From: Candidatus Enterococcus testudinis
GTDB lineage: Bacteria > Bacillota > Bacilli > Lactobacillales > Enterococcaceae
Assembly: GCF_002140915.1 (NCBI RefSeq)
Contig: NZ_NGKU01000001.1
Location: 2,927,194 to 2,991,193, forward strand
Direction of reading: 5' to 3'
DNA: 64,000 bases
Made by a program: the position numbers and the translations under genes. The notes beneath the pieces were generated by a model that saw only the letters and a list, made by a program, of their open reading frames with translations, was not told where the DNA came from and did not search any database. The first letter of the stretch is position 1. Every line of letters starts with the position of its first letter. Of this stretch, positions 17,036-26,518 are shown piece after piece.

Positions 17036-17815
17036 TTATTCACTATAAATTCTTTTTAATTGTAAAATCTCTGCGTTCATCGCTTTTAAATCGCCCCGCA
17101 GATAATATTTTTTCACTTCTTGCAACATACTCAGTAATGCATACCAGTAAATTTTCTCAATCACTTCACTACTGCCGTGGATGCCATAACGCATCAACCA
17201 ATGAGGCCAACTTGATAAAGGAACGTAATGTCCTAGAATCGTACCGATATCCATTGCTGGGTCAGCAAACATAATCGAGTCCCAATCCACAAGATATAGA
17301 TAGTTTTGACAAACCAACCAGTTTCGATAGTTGACATCACCATGCACGACTGTAGCCTTTTGGGCTTGAAAATCTGGAATATTTTTTTTCAGATAGGTGG
17401 TCACCAAATGAATGAATTGATTTTGCGCCACTGATTTGGGCAAATCTTCCGTAAACTCCTTGACCATCTTTTCTGGAGTCATCACTTGTCCACCAATTTT
17501 ACTAAGCATTTGTGCCAATGTTTTGGAGTGATGCAAATGATACAACACATCGATCACATCATTGCGCTGACCGATTTCTTCAGGATCTAAGACCCTTCCC
17601 TCAAGCCATTCTTGCGCGGATAACGTGTCCCCGTTTCCCGTCCGCTTGGTCCAAACGAGCTTCGGCGTAATGCCCTCTTTGGAGAGTGCAGCCAGCATAG
17701 GAGTCGTATTCCGTTTGATAAAGACTTTGTCGTTGTCTTTAAGCCCAATATAGGCTTTTCCGGTGTCGCCTTTGATTGGCCGCATACGCCAATCTTGATC
17801 CAAACGAATATCCAT
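17036..17815 (-). CDS. ccrZ: CcrZ/YtmP-family phosphotransferase
   Basis: 259-residue kinase of the aminoglycoside/choline phosphotransferase fold with catalytic loop [11 protein letters not shown] and metal-binding VDWDS. In Streptococcus pneumoniae the orthologue at the same position beside trmB, CcrZ, links FtsZ to DnaA-dependent replication initiation; Bacillus YtmP is equivalent. The function here is inferred from family and synteny. The stop lies about 60 bases before the trmB ATG, so they are probably one operon. Confidence 0.88.
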   Translation of the reverse strand: MDIRLDQDWRMRPIKGDTGKAYIGLKDNDKVFIKRNTTPMLAALSKEGITPKLVWTKRTGNGDTLSAQEWLEGRVLDPEEIGQRNDVIDVLYHLHHSKTLAQMLSKIGGQVMTPEKMVKEFTEDLPKSVAQNQFIHLVTTYLKKNIPDFQAQKATVVHGDVNYRNWLVCQNYLYLVDWDSIMFADPAMDIGTILGHYVPLSSWPHWLMRYGIHGSSEVIEKIYWYALLSMLQEVKKYYLRGDLKAMNAEILQLKRIYSE

Positions 17816-17917
17816 CCTAACTTCTCTCCTTATTTCACAGTAACTCTTATTCTAGCTTCCTAAAGTGTTGCCGTCAAGCGCATATGCGTTCGCTTTTTTT
17901 GAGAAAAACAGATAAAA

Positions 17918-19132
17918 TCATGGATTCATTTTTTTGAGCCTAACTGGTAAGTAAAGTTTCAAAAATCCTCCGGTAAAAACGAAGTAGCCAAAGGCATTCA
18001 GGCCCCATTGCGCAATCGTCGCCAAGGTGAAGCAGCCTATCACCGCAAAAATCAGTGCTGTCAAAAATAACAGTAACGCCAAGACTTTTTTCATGGCATC
18101 AACGCTTTGTTTTGCTTGTACCGGATACAAGTGGGTCAAGACCATATATTGAAATGCATTGGTCAATGGAATGAGTTGAAAGCCAATCAAATAAATAAAC
18201 AAGCAGCCTATGATCAAACTAATCCACGATTCTTGTACAAAACTAAGAATCAAACTCGCTATCACAGTGAGACGGAGGTATAACCCACCATATTGCCCCC
18301 CTCGAACCAAGCGTCGCAAGTACAGATAGAGATAGGTGTTTTTGTGCACCTTTGGCACCCAGTTCAATGTCCAGTCCAAGTATTTCCTGCGTTGGGCTTG
18401 CGCCGTTATTTGGGGTACATCGGTAAATAGATTGATAAATCGATAGATGCGATGCAGTCTTGTTTGTTCTTGTTGGATCATCTCATCCCAAGCCAACAAC
18501 TGCTGAGGTGTTTTCAACAAGAAAACGAACCCTATAAACTGTGCCGCTGCCAGTAATAACCCGATCCAAGGAGACAGCCATAGGCTGCAACTGATTGATG
18601 CAAGCACCGCCAAAAACCAAATGATCCGCTGTCGTTTGACCTGTTCTGATGTCCCTTGATACAACCGCAGGCGTTGGGTCGTTAGTTCACTGATTTTCAG
18701 CAGCCACATCATCAGGACGTACACAGGAAAATAAGCAAATGGGACCGCAACAGAAACCACAATAAGAGGCATCGAAGCGCCAACGATCAGAAAAAGCACC
18801 GCAAGAGGCAGCCACATAGAATAACGCAAAGCACGTTTCAAGTAATCCGCCATTTGACTTTCTTTCGCCAATAAAAAAATCAAATCTGCTGGTTTCATCA
18901 ACGTGGCTAGGCGTCCAAGTGACAAGGCACTTACCCACAAAAGCAGAATGATCCAGCCGCCAAGTGTAAAAGGCTGGGGCAATGTTTTCAGCAGTTCAGA
19001 GTAGTATAACCCCAATCCGCCAACTAAAAATGTACAAATCAAGGCAAAGTGGTCATTGAACACGTACCGTAAATACCGCATCATATGTTTTTGATGCTGC
19101 TGCAAACGTTGAGAAAAGAATTCAGTCATCAT
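17918..19132 (-). CDS. ecsB: ABC transporter permease EcsB
   Basis: 404-residue membrane protein, partner of EcsA. About eight to nine hydrophobic segments are arranged in pairs around basic loops (LQQHQKHMMRYLRYVFNDH at the start; QRRKYLDWTLNWVPKVHKN in the middle). EcsAB affects protein secretion and intramembrane peptide processing in Firmicutes; the substrate is not settled. Start and EcsA stop overlap by one base (TAATG). Confidence 0.88.
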   Translation of the reverse strand: MMTEFFSQRLQQHQKHMMRYLRYVFNDHFALICTFLVGGLGLYYSELLKTLPQPFTLGGWIILLLWVSALSLGRLATLMKPADLIFLLAKESQMADYLKRALRYSMWLPLAVLFLIVGASMPLIVVSVAVPFAYFPVYVLMMWLLKISELTTQRLRLYQGTSEQVKRQRIIWFLAVLASISCSLWLSPWIGLLLAAAQFIGFVFLLKTPQQLLAWDEMIQQEQTRLHRIYRFINLFTDVPQITAQAQRRKYLDWTLNWVPKVHKNTYLYLYLRRLVRGGQYGGLYLRLTVIASLILSFVQESWISLIIGCLFIYLIGFQLIPLTNAFQYMVLTHLYPVQAKQSVDAMKKVLALLLFLTALIFAVIGCFTLATIAQWGLNAFGYFVFTGGFLKLYLPVRLKKMNP

Positions 19133-19860
19133 TATGGCTCCTTTGTCAGCGTTAGATATAAATCATCTAATGAAGCATCCGGCGTTTGGAACTCTGCTTG
19201 TAACTGCGCCAATGTGCCTTGTGCACGAATCTCACCATTATGCAGCAAGACAAACTTATCGCAATACTTTTCTGCAGTAGCCAAAATATGTGTAGACATC
19301 AAAATAGCCGCGCCAGATTGTTTCATTTCATTCATTAATTCTAATAAAGCATTGATTGCCAGTGGATCTAATCCCAAAAAAGGTTCATCAATGATGTAGA
19401 CACTTGGTTCAATCAAAAAGGCGCAAAGAACCATCACCTTTTGCTTCATTCCTTTAGAAAAATTAGCGGGAAACCAATCCAGCTTATTTTCCAATCGAAA
19501 GGTTTTCAGCAGGCGTTCAGCTCTCGCCATCGCTTCAGCTTGCGGCAAATCATAGGCCATTGCTGTGATTTCAATATGCTCTCTTAATGTAAGTTCTTCA
19601 TATAAAGAAGGTGTTTCTGGGATATACCCGATTTTTTTGCGGTAGTCTTCAGGATGTTCTTTCAGCGTCAGACCATCAATCGTGATTTTGCCGCTGTGGG
19701 GTTGCAAAAGACCAATGATTTCTTTGATCGTCGTACTTTTCCCGGCACCGTTTAAACCGATCAAACCCACCAACTCGCCATCTTCAATGGTAAAATCAAT
19801 ATTTTTCAAGACTGGCAGCTGATTATAACCGCCGGTCACATTTGCTACTTGTAATGTCAT
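19132..19860 (-). CDS. ecsA: ABC transporter ATP-binding protein EcsA
   Basis: 242 residues from ATG 19860, chosen for the GGAGG site upstream. Walker A GLNGAGKST (35-43), Walker B VYIIDEPFLGLDP and switch MSTHIL; the signature region is degenerate (NFSKGMKQK). Together with EcsB it forms the Ecs exporter. The divergent hit-ytxH and prsA genes nearby are a conserved secretion neighbourhood. Confidence 0.93.
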   Translation of the reverse strand: MTLQVANVTGGYNQLPVLKNIDFTIEDGELVGLIGLNGAGKSTTIKEIIGLLQPHSGKITIDGLTLKEHPEDYRKKIGYIPETPSLYEELTLREHIEITAMAYDLPQAEAMARAERLLKTFRLENKLDWFPANFSKGMKQKVMVLCAFLIEPSVYIIDEPFLGLDPLAINALLELMNEMKQSGAAILMSTHILATAEKYCDKFVLLHNGEIRAQGTLAQLQAEFQTPDASLDDLYLTLTKEP

Positions 19861-19923
19861 TCGTTTATCCTCCATTTTGCCAATTATACCATGTGCAAGC
19901 ATGTGCAACAGCTACGAACCACT

Positions 19924-20403
19924 CTAGTCAAAGCGATTGGTGACTTGTAACGTATAGTCGTCTTCTCCGACAGCTATTGTCTCTGACGCTAAATCTTGGC
20001 TGCCGAAGCGCTCTTGCCACAACTGATTTTCTGCAGCTGGATAGACCACGATTTGAATGGCGCCTGCTGCCAAACGTGTGGTAAAGGCTTGGACTGCTGC
20101 TGGTTCATCATATGAAACCATATTGATGGTCAACGTATCTTCATCGATAGCTTGTTCTTTGGCCCACTGGGTGACAGCAGCAGTCATTGCTTCTTGCGTA
20201 TCTTGCCCTAAAGCATTCTCTGAAACAACCGCAGCTGTCACGACTTCTTCTTTTGGTCTAGTCACTGAATAGATTAGCGAACCACCGACAGCGATGATCA
20301 AAATGCCTGCTATCAGCCACTCTTTGTATGCGTATGCCAAATAGCGTACTTTTTCAGGAACAGTTTTCTTTTGTTGCAGTGTTTTTTTTATGATTGGTTT
20401 CAT
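19924..20403 (-). CDS. Hypothetical single-pass membrane protein upstream of ecsA
   Basis: 159 residues: basic cytoplasmic start (MKPIIKKTLQQKKTVPEKV), one membrane helix WLIAGILIIAVGGSLIYSV (residues 29-47), then an acidic extracytoplasmic domain of about 110 residues. I do not recognise the family. It ends 63 bases before ecsA on the same strand and may be cotranscribed with ecsAB, or be a substrate or accessory of that system. Divergent from hit. Confidence 0.7.
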   Translation of the reverse strand: MKPIIKKTLQQKKTVPEKVRYLAYAYKEWLIAGILIIAVGGSLIYSVTRPKEEVVTAAVVSENALGQDTQEAMTAAVTQWAKEQAIDEDTLTINMVSYDEPAAVQAFTTRLAAGAIQIVVYPAAENQLWQERFGSQDLASETIAVGEDDYTLQVTNRFD

Positions 20404-20613
20404 GACTTCCTACTTTCGATTCGTTATTAGTGTTAAGTCTAGGGATGTCACAAATGAAATGCAAGCGTTTCTCAAGAAGTTTTTCATTTTTTTTAAGAGA
20501 ATTCCCCCATCCTCTGATTTTGTCGAACCAGCTGTTGCGAATTGTGAATGGAAACTGACGAAAGCGAGTCAAATATGGTAAAGTAAGTAGAATAGATAAA
20601 GGAGGTTCTTGCA

Positions 20614-21039
20614 ATGGACAATTGTATTTTTTGTAAAATCAGTCAAAAGGAGATTCCTAGCCATACAGTCTACGAAGATGAGGTTGTGTACGCTTTTTTA
20701 GACATTTCTCAAGTAACACCCGGTCACACCCTCGTCATTCCCAAAAAACATGTGATGGATATTTTTGCATTCGATGACTCACTGGCTGCGGAGGTATTTG
20801 CGCGAATCCCTAAAATCGCTCGGGCAATCGAAGCCGCTTTTCCTGAGATCGAAGGGTTGAATATCGTCAACAACAATAAAGAACTTGCGTATCAATCGGT
20901 CTTTCATTCACATATCCATTTGATTCCACGTTATAGCAAAGAAGATGATTTCTCGATGCATTTCGGCAACCATACAGAAGAATATACAGCTGAAGAATTG
21001 GCAGCTATTGCAAGTAACATCAGAAAGCAGGTGCGCTAG
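20614..21039 (+). CDS. hit: HIT family protein
   Basis: 141-residue nucleotide hydrolase/transferase of the histidine-triad superfamily; catalytic HSHIHL near residue 99 and a Cys pair CIFC (4-7) that with downstream residues can bind zinc. AAAGGAGG precedes the ATG. Members hydrolyse adenosine phosphoramidates or dinucleotides. Its TAG abuts the ATG of ytxH, so the two are one operon. Confidence 0.95.
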   Translation: MDNCIFCKISQKEIPSHTVYEDEVVYAFLDISQVTPGHTLVIPKKHVMDIFAFDDSLAAEVFARIPKIARAIEAAFPEIEGLNIVNNNKELAYQSVFHSHIHLIPRYSKEDDFSMHFGNHTEEYTAEELAAIASNIRKQVR

Positions 21040-21396
21040 ATGATTGGTCAATTCATGAAAGGATTGTTCTTTGGCTCATTGGCAGGCGGTTTAGGCGGAC
21101 TGTTGTTTGCGCCAAAAAGTGGACACGAAACCCGGGAACAAATGATTCGGTATTTGGATGAAACAACAGAAGCAACCCTTGAATTCAATGATAGCGTCAA
21201 GAATTTAAAAGACGCAGTGATGGTTACGCGTAAAACGATGGATGAGACGATTCCGGTTGTGACAGAATCCTTCACCAAAGATTTAGCAGCCTTCAAATTC
21301 CAGGCCCAACCGCGGATCGAAAGAATCAAAACCCAGCTTGATCAGCTGAATCAGCATGTCGCAACGATTGCAGCCAAATCCGCGGATGAGGAATAG
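21040..21396 (+). CDS. YtxH domain-containing protein
   Basis: 118 residues. The N-terminal helix with GLFFGSLAGGLGGLLFAPKSG is the YtxH signature, followed by a long amphipathic helical tail typical of membrane-surface stress proteins. Biochemical function unknown. It starts immediately after hit and precedes prsA, as in relatives. Confidence 0.88.
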   Translation: MIGQFMKGLFFGSLAGGLGGLLFAPKSGHETREQMIRYLDETTEATLEFNDSVKNLKDAVMVTRKTMDETIPVVTESFTKDLAAFKFQAQPRIERIKTQLDQLNQHVATIAAKSADEE

Positions 21397-21528
21397 TCAG
21401 CAGAAACATTGTAGTTTTTATGAATTTTGTTTGAAACATCTACGGTTTTCTTTCCAACCATTTATAGAAGTGGTATAGTAAGAGCTGTGATTATTTAGAA
21501 TTTTGAAGAAATAGGAGTGCTTACTAGA

Positions 21529-22551
21529 ATGAAGAAAAAATTGATTTTAGCAGCCGTCAGTGCAATGAGCCTTTTTGCATTAGCTGCTTGTGGAAGTTCC
21601 AGTGAAGAAATTGCAACAATGAAAGGTGGAAAAATCACCGTTCAAGATTTTTATGATGAAGCCAAAACAGACTCAACCAACCAAAGTTTGATCCGTCAAA
21701 TGGTCGTGTTAAAAGTATTCGATGAAAAATATGGCGATAAAGTTACAGATGATATGATCGATGAGCAATTCGATTCGTATGCTGATCAATACGGCGGCAG
21801 CGATGCATTTGAATCTGCGTTAGAATCTGCTGGTTATACAACCAAATCTTATCGCGAACAACTCAAACAAAATTTATCCTTACAAGAAGGCTTGAAAGCC
21901 AACATGGATATTACGGATGAAGACTTAAAAACTGCTTGGGATTCTTTCCATCCTGAAGTAGAAGCACAAATCATCAAAGTGGCAAGCGAAGATGATGCCA
22001 ATGATGTATTAGACGAAGCGAAAAAAGATGACGCTGACTTTGGCGAAATTGCAAAAGACAAGTCAACAGATACAGCGACTGCCGAAGATGGCGGAACGAT
22101 CAAATTTGATTCTACCTCAACAGACGTGCCAACAGAAGTGCAAACAGCTGCATTTGCCTTAAAAGATGGCGAAATTTCAGATGTGATCTCTGCTACGGAC
22201 ACATCAACTTATACAACAAGTTATTATGTTGTCAAAATGGTGAAAAACCAAGACAAAGGCAATGACATGGATAAATACAACGATGAATTAACAGAAATTG
22301 CACAAAATACATTGTTGAATGATTCAACTTTCGTTTCTTCAACCATCGGTACTGAATTACAAGCAGCAAATGTAAAAATGAAAGACTCTGATCTTGCTGA
22401 TCTTCTTTCTGATTACATCACAGCTGCAGATACAGAAGACTCTACTACTGATTCTTCAGCAACTGATGCCACTGACAGTGACGCTGCAACTGATTCAACC
22501 GAAGATTCTACTGCGACAAGCGAAAGTGCTACTGATTCTTCTGCAGAATAA
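21529..22551 (+). CDS. prsA: PrsA foldase lipoprotein (parvulin-type peptidyl-prolyl isomerase)
   Basis: 340 residues from ATG 21529. Lipoprotein signal MKKKLILAAVSAMSLFALAAC (lipobox LAAC, lipidated Cys at about 21). N-terminal chaperone region, then a PpiC domain at about residues 140-235 (AQIIKVASEDDANDV through DGEISDVISATD), then a C-terminal foldase segment and a 45-residue Ser/Thr/Asp/Ala-rich tail. It folds secreted proteins outside the membrane. Monocistronic with a strong terminator. Confidence 0.95.
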   Translation: MKKKLILAAVSAMSLFALAACGSSSEEIATMKGGKITVQDFYDEAKTDSTNQSLIRQMVVLKVFDEKYGDKVTDDMIDEQFDSYADQYGGSDAFESALESAGYTTKSYREQLKQNLSLQEGLKANMDITDEDLKTAWDSFHPEVEAQIIKVASEDDANDVLDEAKKDDADFGEIAKDKSTDTATAEDGGTIKFDSTSTDVPTEVQTAAFALKDGEISDVISATDTSTYTTSYYVVKMVKNQDKGNDMDKYNDELTEIAQNTLLNDSTFVSSTIGTELQAANVKMKDSDLADLLSDYITAADTEDSTTDSSATDATDSDAATDSTEDSTATSESATDSSAE

Positions 22552-22579
22552 TTTCTGATTGACTATAACGCTATTCTAT

Positions 22580-22616
22580 AAAAGGTGTATCCACTGAAAA
22601 GTGGATACACCTTTTT
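22580..22616 (+). terminator. Terminator of prsA
   Basis: A 16-bp perfect stem (22580-22595 with 22600-22615), GAAA loop and T run. Confidence 0.95.
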
Positions 22617-22635
22617 GTTATAGCTGACAAAAAAA

Positions 22636-22663
22636 AGGCAACGTTTTATTAGCTACGTTGCCT
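22636..22663 (-). terminator. Terminator of the PTS IIC gene
   Basis: AGGCAACGT/ACGTTGCCT stem; on the minus strand it is followed by a run of T residues. Confidence 0.85.
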
Positions 22664-22690
22664 CAATAATAAGTATGTTTATAATGATTT

Positions 22691-24016
22691 TTAATGAGCA
22701 GAATCAGAACTCATATTTGCTGTTACTTTTTCATCAATGCGTAAGAACGGCATATAGATAAATACACTGACCGCAATTATAGCAATTTGCAGAACTGCCG
22801 CACGCCAATCTCCTCCAGTTGCTAAAAATCCTGAAATAACTGGTGGTGTAGTCCAAGGAATCTGTACGACAACGTGATTGATCAACCCTACTGCTGTTGC
22901 AAAATATGCAACTGTTAAAGAAAATATAGGTGCCAAAACAAACGGAATAATCAAGCTGATATTAAATACGATTGGTAACCCAAAGATAATCGGCTCACTA
23001 ATGTTGAATAATGCAGGTGTTACAGAAAGTTTCGCAAAATCCTTATAATCTTTTCGACGACTAAAGATGAATATAGCAATCAATAAAGCAATCGTATTGC
23101 CAGAACCGCCCATAACTGCAAAGGTATCTTTAAACGCCATATTGATGATATGGGGTATTTCTTCTCTATTCGCGTAAGCAGCCATATTTTCCTGCATATT
23201 TTGTAATAAGAATGGATCCAATAATGATCCGGAGATGACCGCTTGATGAATACCAAAACCGAAGAACAAATTAGCAATTGACGTAATCAATAAGAATCCT
23301 GGTAACCCCGTCGTAATTTTACTTAAAGGACCAGTAATGACAGTTGTAATCAACGTATTGACATCCATATCGAACAATTGATTGATAGCAAAAGAACCAA
23401 TTGCAAATGTTGTCACAGTAATCATGATTGGAATCAATACATTGAATGATTTCAACACTGCTGGCGGAATATTGCCAGACAATTGAATTTGCAATTTTTT
23501 ATTATTAGACAGCTTGATAAACATTTCTGTTGCAGCAAGTCCTACAAAAATCCCCACAAACATACCTGATGCTCCTGTATGCGTAACAGGAATGACACCA
23601 CTGACTTCAAGTGCTTGTTGACTTCCTTCTGGAGTGAATAAAGTCATCATAGGCGTTAACACAACAAATGTGGAAATAGCAACTAAAACGGCAGCGATTT
23701 GATTGGTATAATTTCTACTCACACACATATGATAAGATACTGCTGCCACGACCAACAAAGTTGTGATACTCAAAGTTCCGTTACTGATTGATGTCCCTAT
23801 CTCCTGTATTTTGGTCAAAATAGCAGGATCCACGATTTTCCCCATAAACCCTGTTGGTTCTAATATCACGTAATTGATCAATGTCACAAACCCTGCCAAC
23901 ATCATAAACGGCATAAAGGTTGCAAATGCATCTCGCAATGTGCGTAAGTGTATTTGATTACCTAACTTTGTTGCGACGATACCGAATTTTTCAAATATAG
24001 CATCTTTCTTACTCAT
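22691..24016 (-). CDS. PTS cellobiose/lactose-type EIIC permease
   Basis: 441 residues from ATG 24016 (an ATG at 24028 abuts AAGGAG with no spacing). EIIC of the Lac/Cel family: N-terminal FGIVATKLGNQIHLRTLRDAF, then about ten membrane segments and the conserved NISEPIIFGLPIVFN. The family imports and phosphorylates beta-glucosides together with separate IIA and IIB, neither of which is encoded here, so it must share them. The divergent GntR and GH1 genes imply uptake of an aryl-beta-glucoside or cellobiose-like sugar. Confidence 0.9.
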   Translation of the reverse strand: MSKKDAIFEKFGIVATKLGNQIHLRTLRDAFATFMPFMMLAGFVTLINYVILEPTGFMGKIVDPAILTKIQEIGTSISNGTLSITTLLVVAAVSYHMCVSRNYTNQIAAVLVAISTFVVLTPMMTLFTPEGSQQALEVSGVIPVTHTGASGMFVGIFVGLAATEMFIKLSNNKKLQIQLSGNIPPAVLKSFNVLIPIMITVTTFAIGSFAINQLFDMDVNTLITTVITGPLSKITTGLPGFLLITSIANLFFGFGIHQAVISGSLLDPFLLQNMQENMAAYANREEIPHIINMAFKDTFAVMGGSGNTIALLIAIFIFSRRKDYKDFAKLSVTPALFNISEPIIFGLPIVFNISLIIPFVLAPIFSLTVAYFATAVGLINHVVVQIPWTTPPVISGFLATGGDWRAAVLQIAIIAVSVFIYMPFLRIDEKVTANMSSDSAH

Positions 24017-24091
24017 AGCATTATCCATCTCCTTAAATTAGTTGTAACCGATTACTTATGAGATGATAATACACTACCTTTATTTTAAAGT

Positions 24092-24126
24092 AAATATCTT
24101 TTTTTAAAATTATATATCTTTTTATA
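24092..24126. promoter_or_regulatory. Candidate GntR operators upstream of the PTS gene
   Basis: Two copies of the TATCTTTTT core (24095-24103 and 24115-24123), the second within TATATATCTTTTTAT. The complement AAAGATATATATTTTT recurs at 24955-24970 in front of bglA, so the motif sits before both target genes. The AT-rich background lowers the weight. Confidence 0.35.
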
Positions 24127-24155
24127 AATAAAAAAATCAACATTCAAGTTGATTT

Positions 24156-24869
24156 TTATTTTTCCACAAACACTGCCTCAAAAACGAAATCTTGATACAA
24201 ATGACGAGACAATGAATATTCAAAAGGAATACCTGAAGACAATGACACCACTTTATCGACCTCGATCATGAACGATCCAGGTTCAATCGCTAACACTTCA
24301 GCATCAAAATCATTCGCTGTATCTCCCTTGATCCATATATGTGAAGACTTGATTTCCAACCCTAATTCATCTGAAATATATCCATATACCGATCGTTTCA
24401 AGTGTTTTGGTTCTAATCCGGGAATAACTGAAAGCGGCATAAAGGTTTGCTCAATTGAATAAGGTGCATCATCAATAAATCGACTACGAATAATATTATA
24501 GACATATTCTTTAGGATCGATTTCTAAGATGTGGGCGACTTCATTTGTAGGCAATTCAATTGAGAAAGTATGGATTTCAGATGTGACATGTTCTTCACCA
24601 ACCAAATCAAACAATCCTTCATTTGGTCCAAATACTTTTGAATTATCGATGGGTGTACGTAATACTTCTGTTCCATAGCCGCTACGTGTGTGCAATACCC
24701 CTTCTGAGACCAACAGATCAATTCCTTTTTTAACGGTTAATTTGCTTGTTTGGTACTCTTTTGCCAATACATCTCCCGGAGGAAGTTTCTCGCCAACTTT
24801 GTATGTTCCATTGGCTATTTTTTGTTTGATATCTGTATATACTTCAATATATTTTGGTTGTTTCTTCAT
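24156..24869 (-). CDS. GntR-family regulator with UTRA domain
   Basis: 237 residues from ATG 24869, preceded by AAGGAG at 7 bases. An N-terminal winged helix (residues 1-70; VGEKLPPGDVLAKEYQTSKL) and a C-terminal UTRA ligand domain (about 95-235; IRSRFIDDAPYSIEQTFMP). HutC-subfamily regulators of this type repress sugar PTS genes and release on a sugar phosphate. It lies between the PTS gene (same strand) and bglA (divergent), its likely targets. Confidence 0.92.
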   Translation of the reverse strand: MKKQPKYIEVYTDIKQKIANGTYKVGEKLPPGDVLAKEYQTSKLTVKKGIDLLVSEGVLHTRSGYGTEVLRTPIDNSKVFGPNEGLFDLVGEEHVTSEIHTFSIELPTNEVAHILEIDPKEYVYNIIRSRFIDDAPYSIEQTFMPLSVIPGLEPKHLKRSVYGYISDELGLEIKSSHIWIKGDTANDFDAEVLAIEPGSFMIEVDKVVSLSSGIPFEYSLSRHLYQDFVFEAVFVEK

Positions 24870-25036
24870 GTGAACACTCCTTAACAATCAATCTTATCAC
24901 TACTTTATCATAAACAAACCGATTTAAGCTACAAAAAATATACGCCATCGATAAAGATATATATTTTTGAATAAAACTATTTACTTTTAGATGTAAGCGA
25001 TGTTAAAATAAAGCCAATGATTAGGAGGAATACACT

Positions 25037-26461
25037 ATGACAAAAGAAACACAATTGGTATTTCCAAAAGATTTTTGGTGGGGATCTGCATGGTCCGCTG
25101 AACAAGCTGAAGGTCGGGGAGAAACAGGTAAAGCAGAAACCGTTTGGGAAAGATGGTTTAAAGAACAACCAAATCGTTTTTACAAACGGATCGGTCCTGA
25201 TACGACAACAGATCATATTCATCGCTACCAAGATGATGTCCAATTGATGAAGCAAACCGGTCACAATTCATTTCGCGTTTCGATTTCATGGGCCCGCATG
25301 TTTCCTGATGATGGCATCGGTGAACCAAACAAAAAAGCGATTGCCTTTTATCGGGATTTATTTACTGAAATGAACAATAACGGCATCAAAGTTTTTGCAA
25401 ATCTCTATCATTTTGATATGCCCGCAGCGTTACAAGACCAAGGTGGATGGGAATCTAGAGCAGTCGTTGACGCCTACGTCCGCTTTGCAGATACATGTTT
25501 TACCTATTTTGGTGATTTGGTATATCACTGGTTTACTTTCAATGAACCGTTAGGTCCTATTTTAGGCTCTTACCTTGAAGATTTCCATTATCCCAATCTC
25601 ATTGACTTCAAAAGAGGTGCACAAGCAGCATTCTTTACGATTCTGGCACATGCAAAAGCAATTGAAGCATTTAAAAAACATCAACTGGAAAGTAAAATCG
25701 GTGTCATTCTTAATTTAAGCCCGACTTTTCCAAGAAGTCAGAACCCTGCTGATGTAAAGGCAGCTGAAATTGCTGATTTATTCTACACCAGAAGCTTCTT
25801 AGATCCTATGGTCAAAGGGACATTTCCAGAGAAATTGACCAGCCTGCTAAAAACATATGATCAAATGCCAGTAGATTATCAGACTGCTGATTTAACCATT
25901 ATCAAAGAAAATACGGCACAAATTTTAGGACTAAATTATTATGAACCCCGTCGTGTCAAAGCTCGGTTGACCGCCATCAATCCCGATGGTCCATTCTTGC
26001 CCGACTGGTTCTTCGAGCATCATGTGATGCCTGGTCGACGCATGAACGAGTACCGCGGATGGGAAATTTACGAAAAAGGAATCTACGATTTATGTATCGA
26101 TATCCGTGATAATTATGGAAATATAGAAGCGTTTATTTCAGAAAATGGGATGGGTGTAGCTGATGAAGAACGCTTCATGGATAAACAAGGAAAAGTAATC
26201 GATGACTATCGCATCACGTTTATCCAAGATCACTTAGCTTATTTATGGCAAGCAATACAAGATGGCTGTAATATCAAAGGGTATCATTTATGGACATTCA
26301 TTGATTGCTGGTCCTGGATAAATTCTTACAAGAACCGATATGGGCTTGTATCATTGGATTTAGCTACGCAAAAAAGAACAATCAAAAAAAGTGGCTATTT
26401 TTATAAGACACTAAGTGAACAAAATGGGTTCTCCTATGATACTGATTTATTGATACGGTGA
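25037..26461 (+). CDS. Glycoside hydrolase family 1 (6-phospho-beta-glucosidase-like)
   Basis: 474 residues, GH1 (beta/alpha)8 barrel. Acid/base Glu170 in FTFNEPLG and nucleophile Glu369 in FISENGMG; substrate-binding HRYQDDV and RVSISWARMFP segments are present. The likely role is to split a phosphorylated beta-glucoside imported by the PTS permease across the divergent regulator. Free beta-glucosidase activity cannot be excluded. AGGAGG precedes the ATG. Confidence 0.92.
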   Translation: MTKETQLVFPKDFWWGSAWSAEQAEGRGETGKAETVWERWFKEQPNRFYKRIGPDTTTDHIHRYQDDVQLMKQTGHNSFRVSISWARMFPDDGIGEPNKKAIAFYRDLFTEMNNNGIKVFANLYHFDMPAALQDQGGWESRAVVDAYVRFADTCFTYFGDLVYHWFTFNEPLGPILGSYLEDFHYPNLIDFKRGAQAAFFTILAHAKAIEAFKKHQLESKIGVILNLSPTFPRSQNPADVKAAEIADLFYTRSFLDPMVKGTFPEKLTSLLKTYDQMPVDYQTADLTIIKENTAQILGLNYYEPRRVKARLTAINPDGPFLPDWFFEHHVMPGRRMNEYRGWEIYEKGIYDLCIDIRDNYGNIEAFISENGMGVADEERFMDKQGKVIDDYRITFIQDHLAYLWQAIQDGCNIKGYHLWTFIDCWSWINSYKNRYGLVSLDLATQKRTIKKSGYFYKTLSEQNGFSYDTDLLIR

Positions 26462-26478
26462 GAATGATTACAAGTATA

Positions 26479-26518
26479 AAGAAGTACAGTCTCTTTCATG
26501 AGTGAGACTGTACTTCTT
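26479..26518. terminator. Bidirectional terminator between bglA and the phosphoesterase gene
   Basis: AAGAAGTACAGTCTC and GAGACTGTACTTCTT form a 15-bp stem with a ten-base loop between convergent genes. Confidence 0.9.

Noticed and set aside
17880-17905. Terminator between ecsB and ccrZ
   Set aside because: The T run is on the plus strand while both flanking genes are on the minus strand, and the stem is short.
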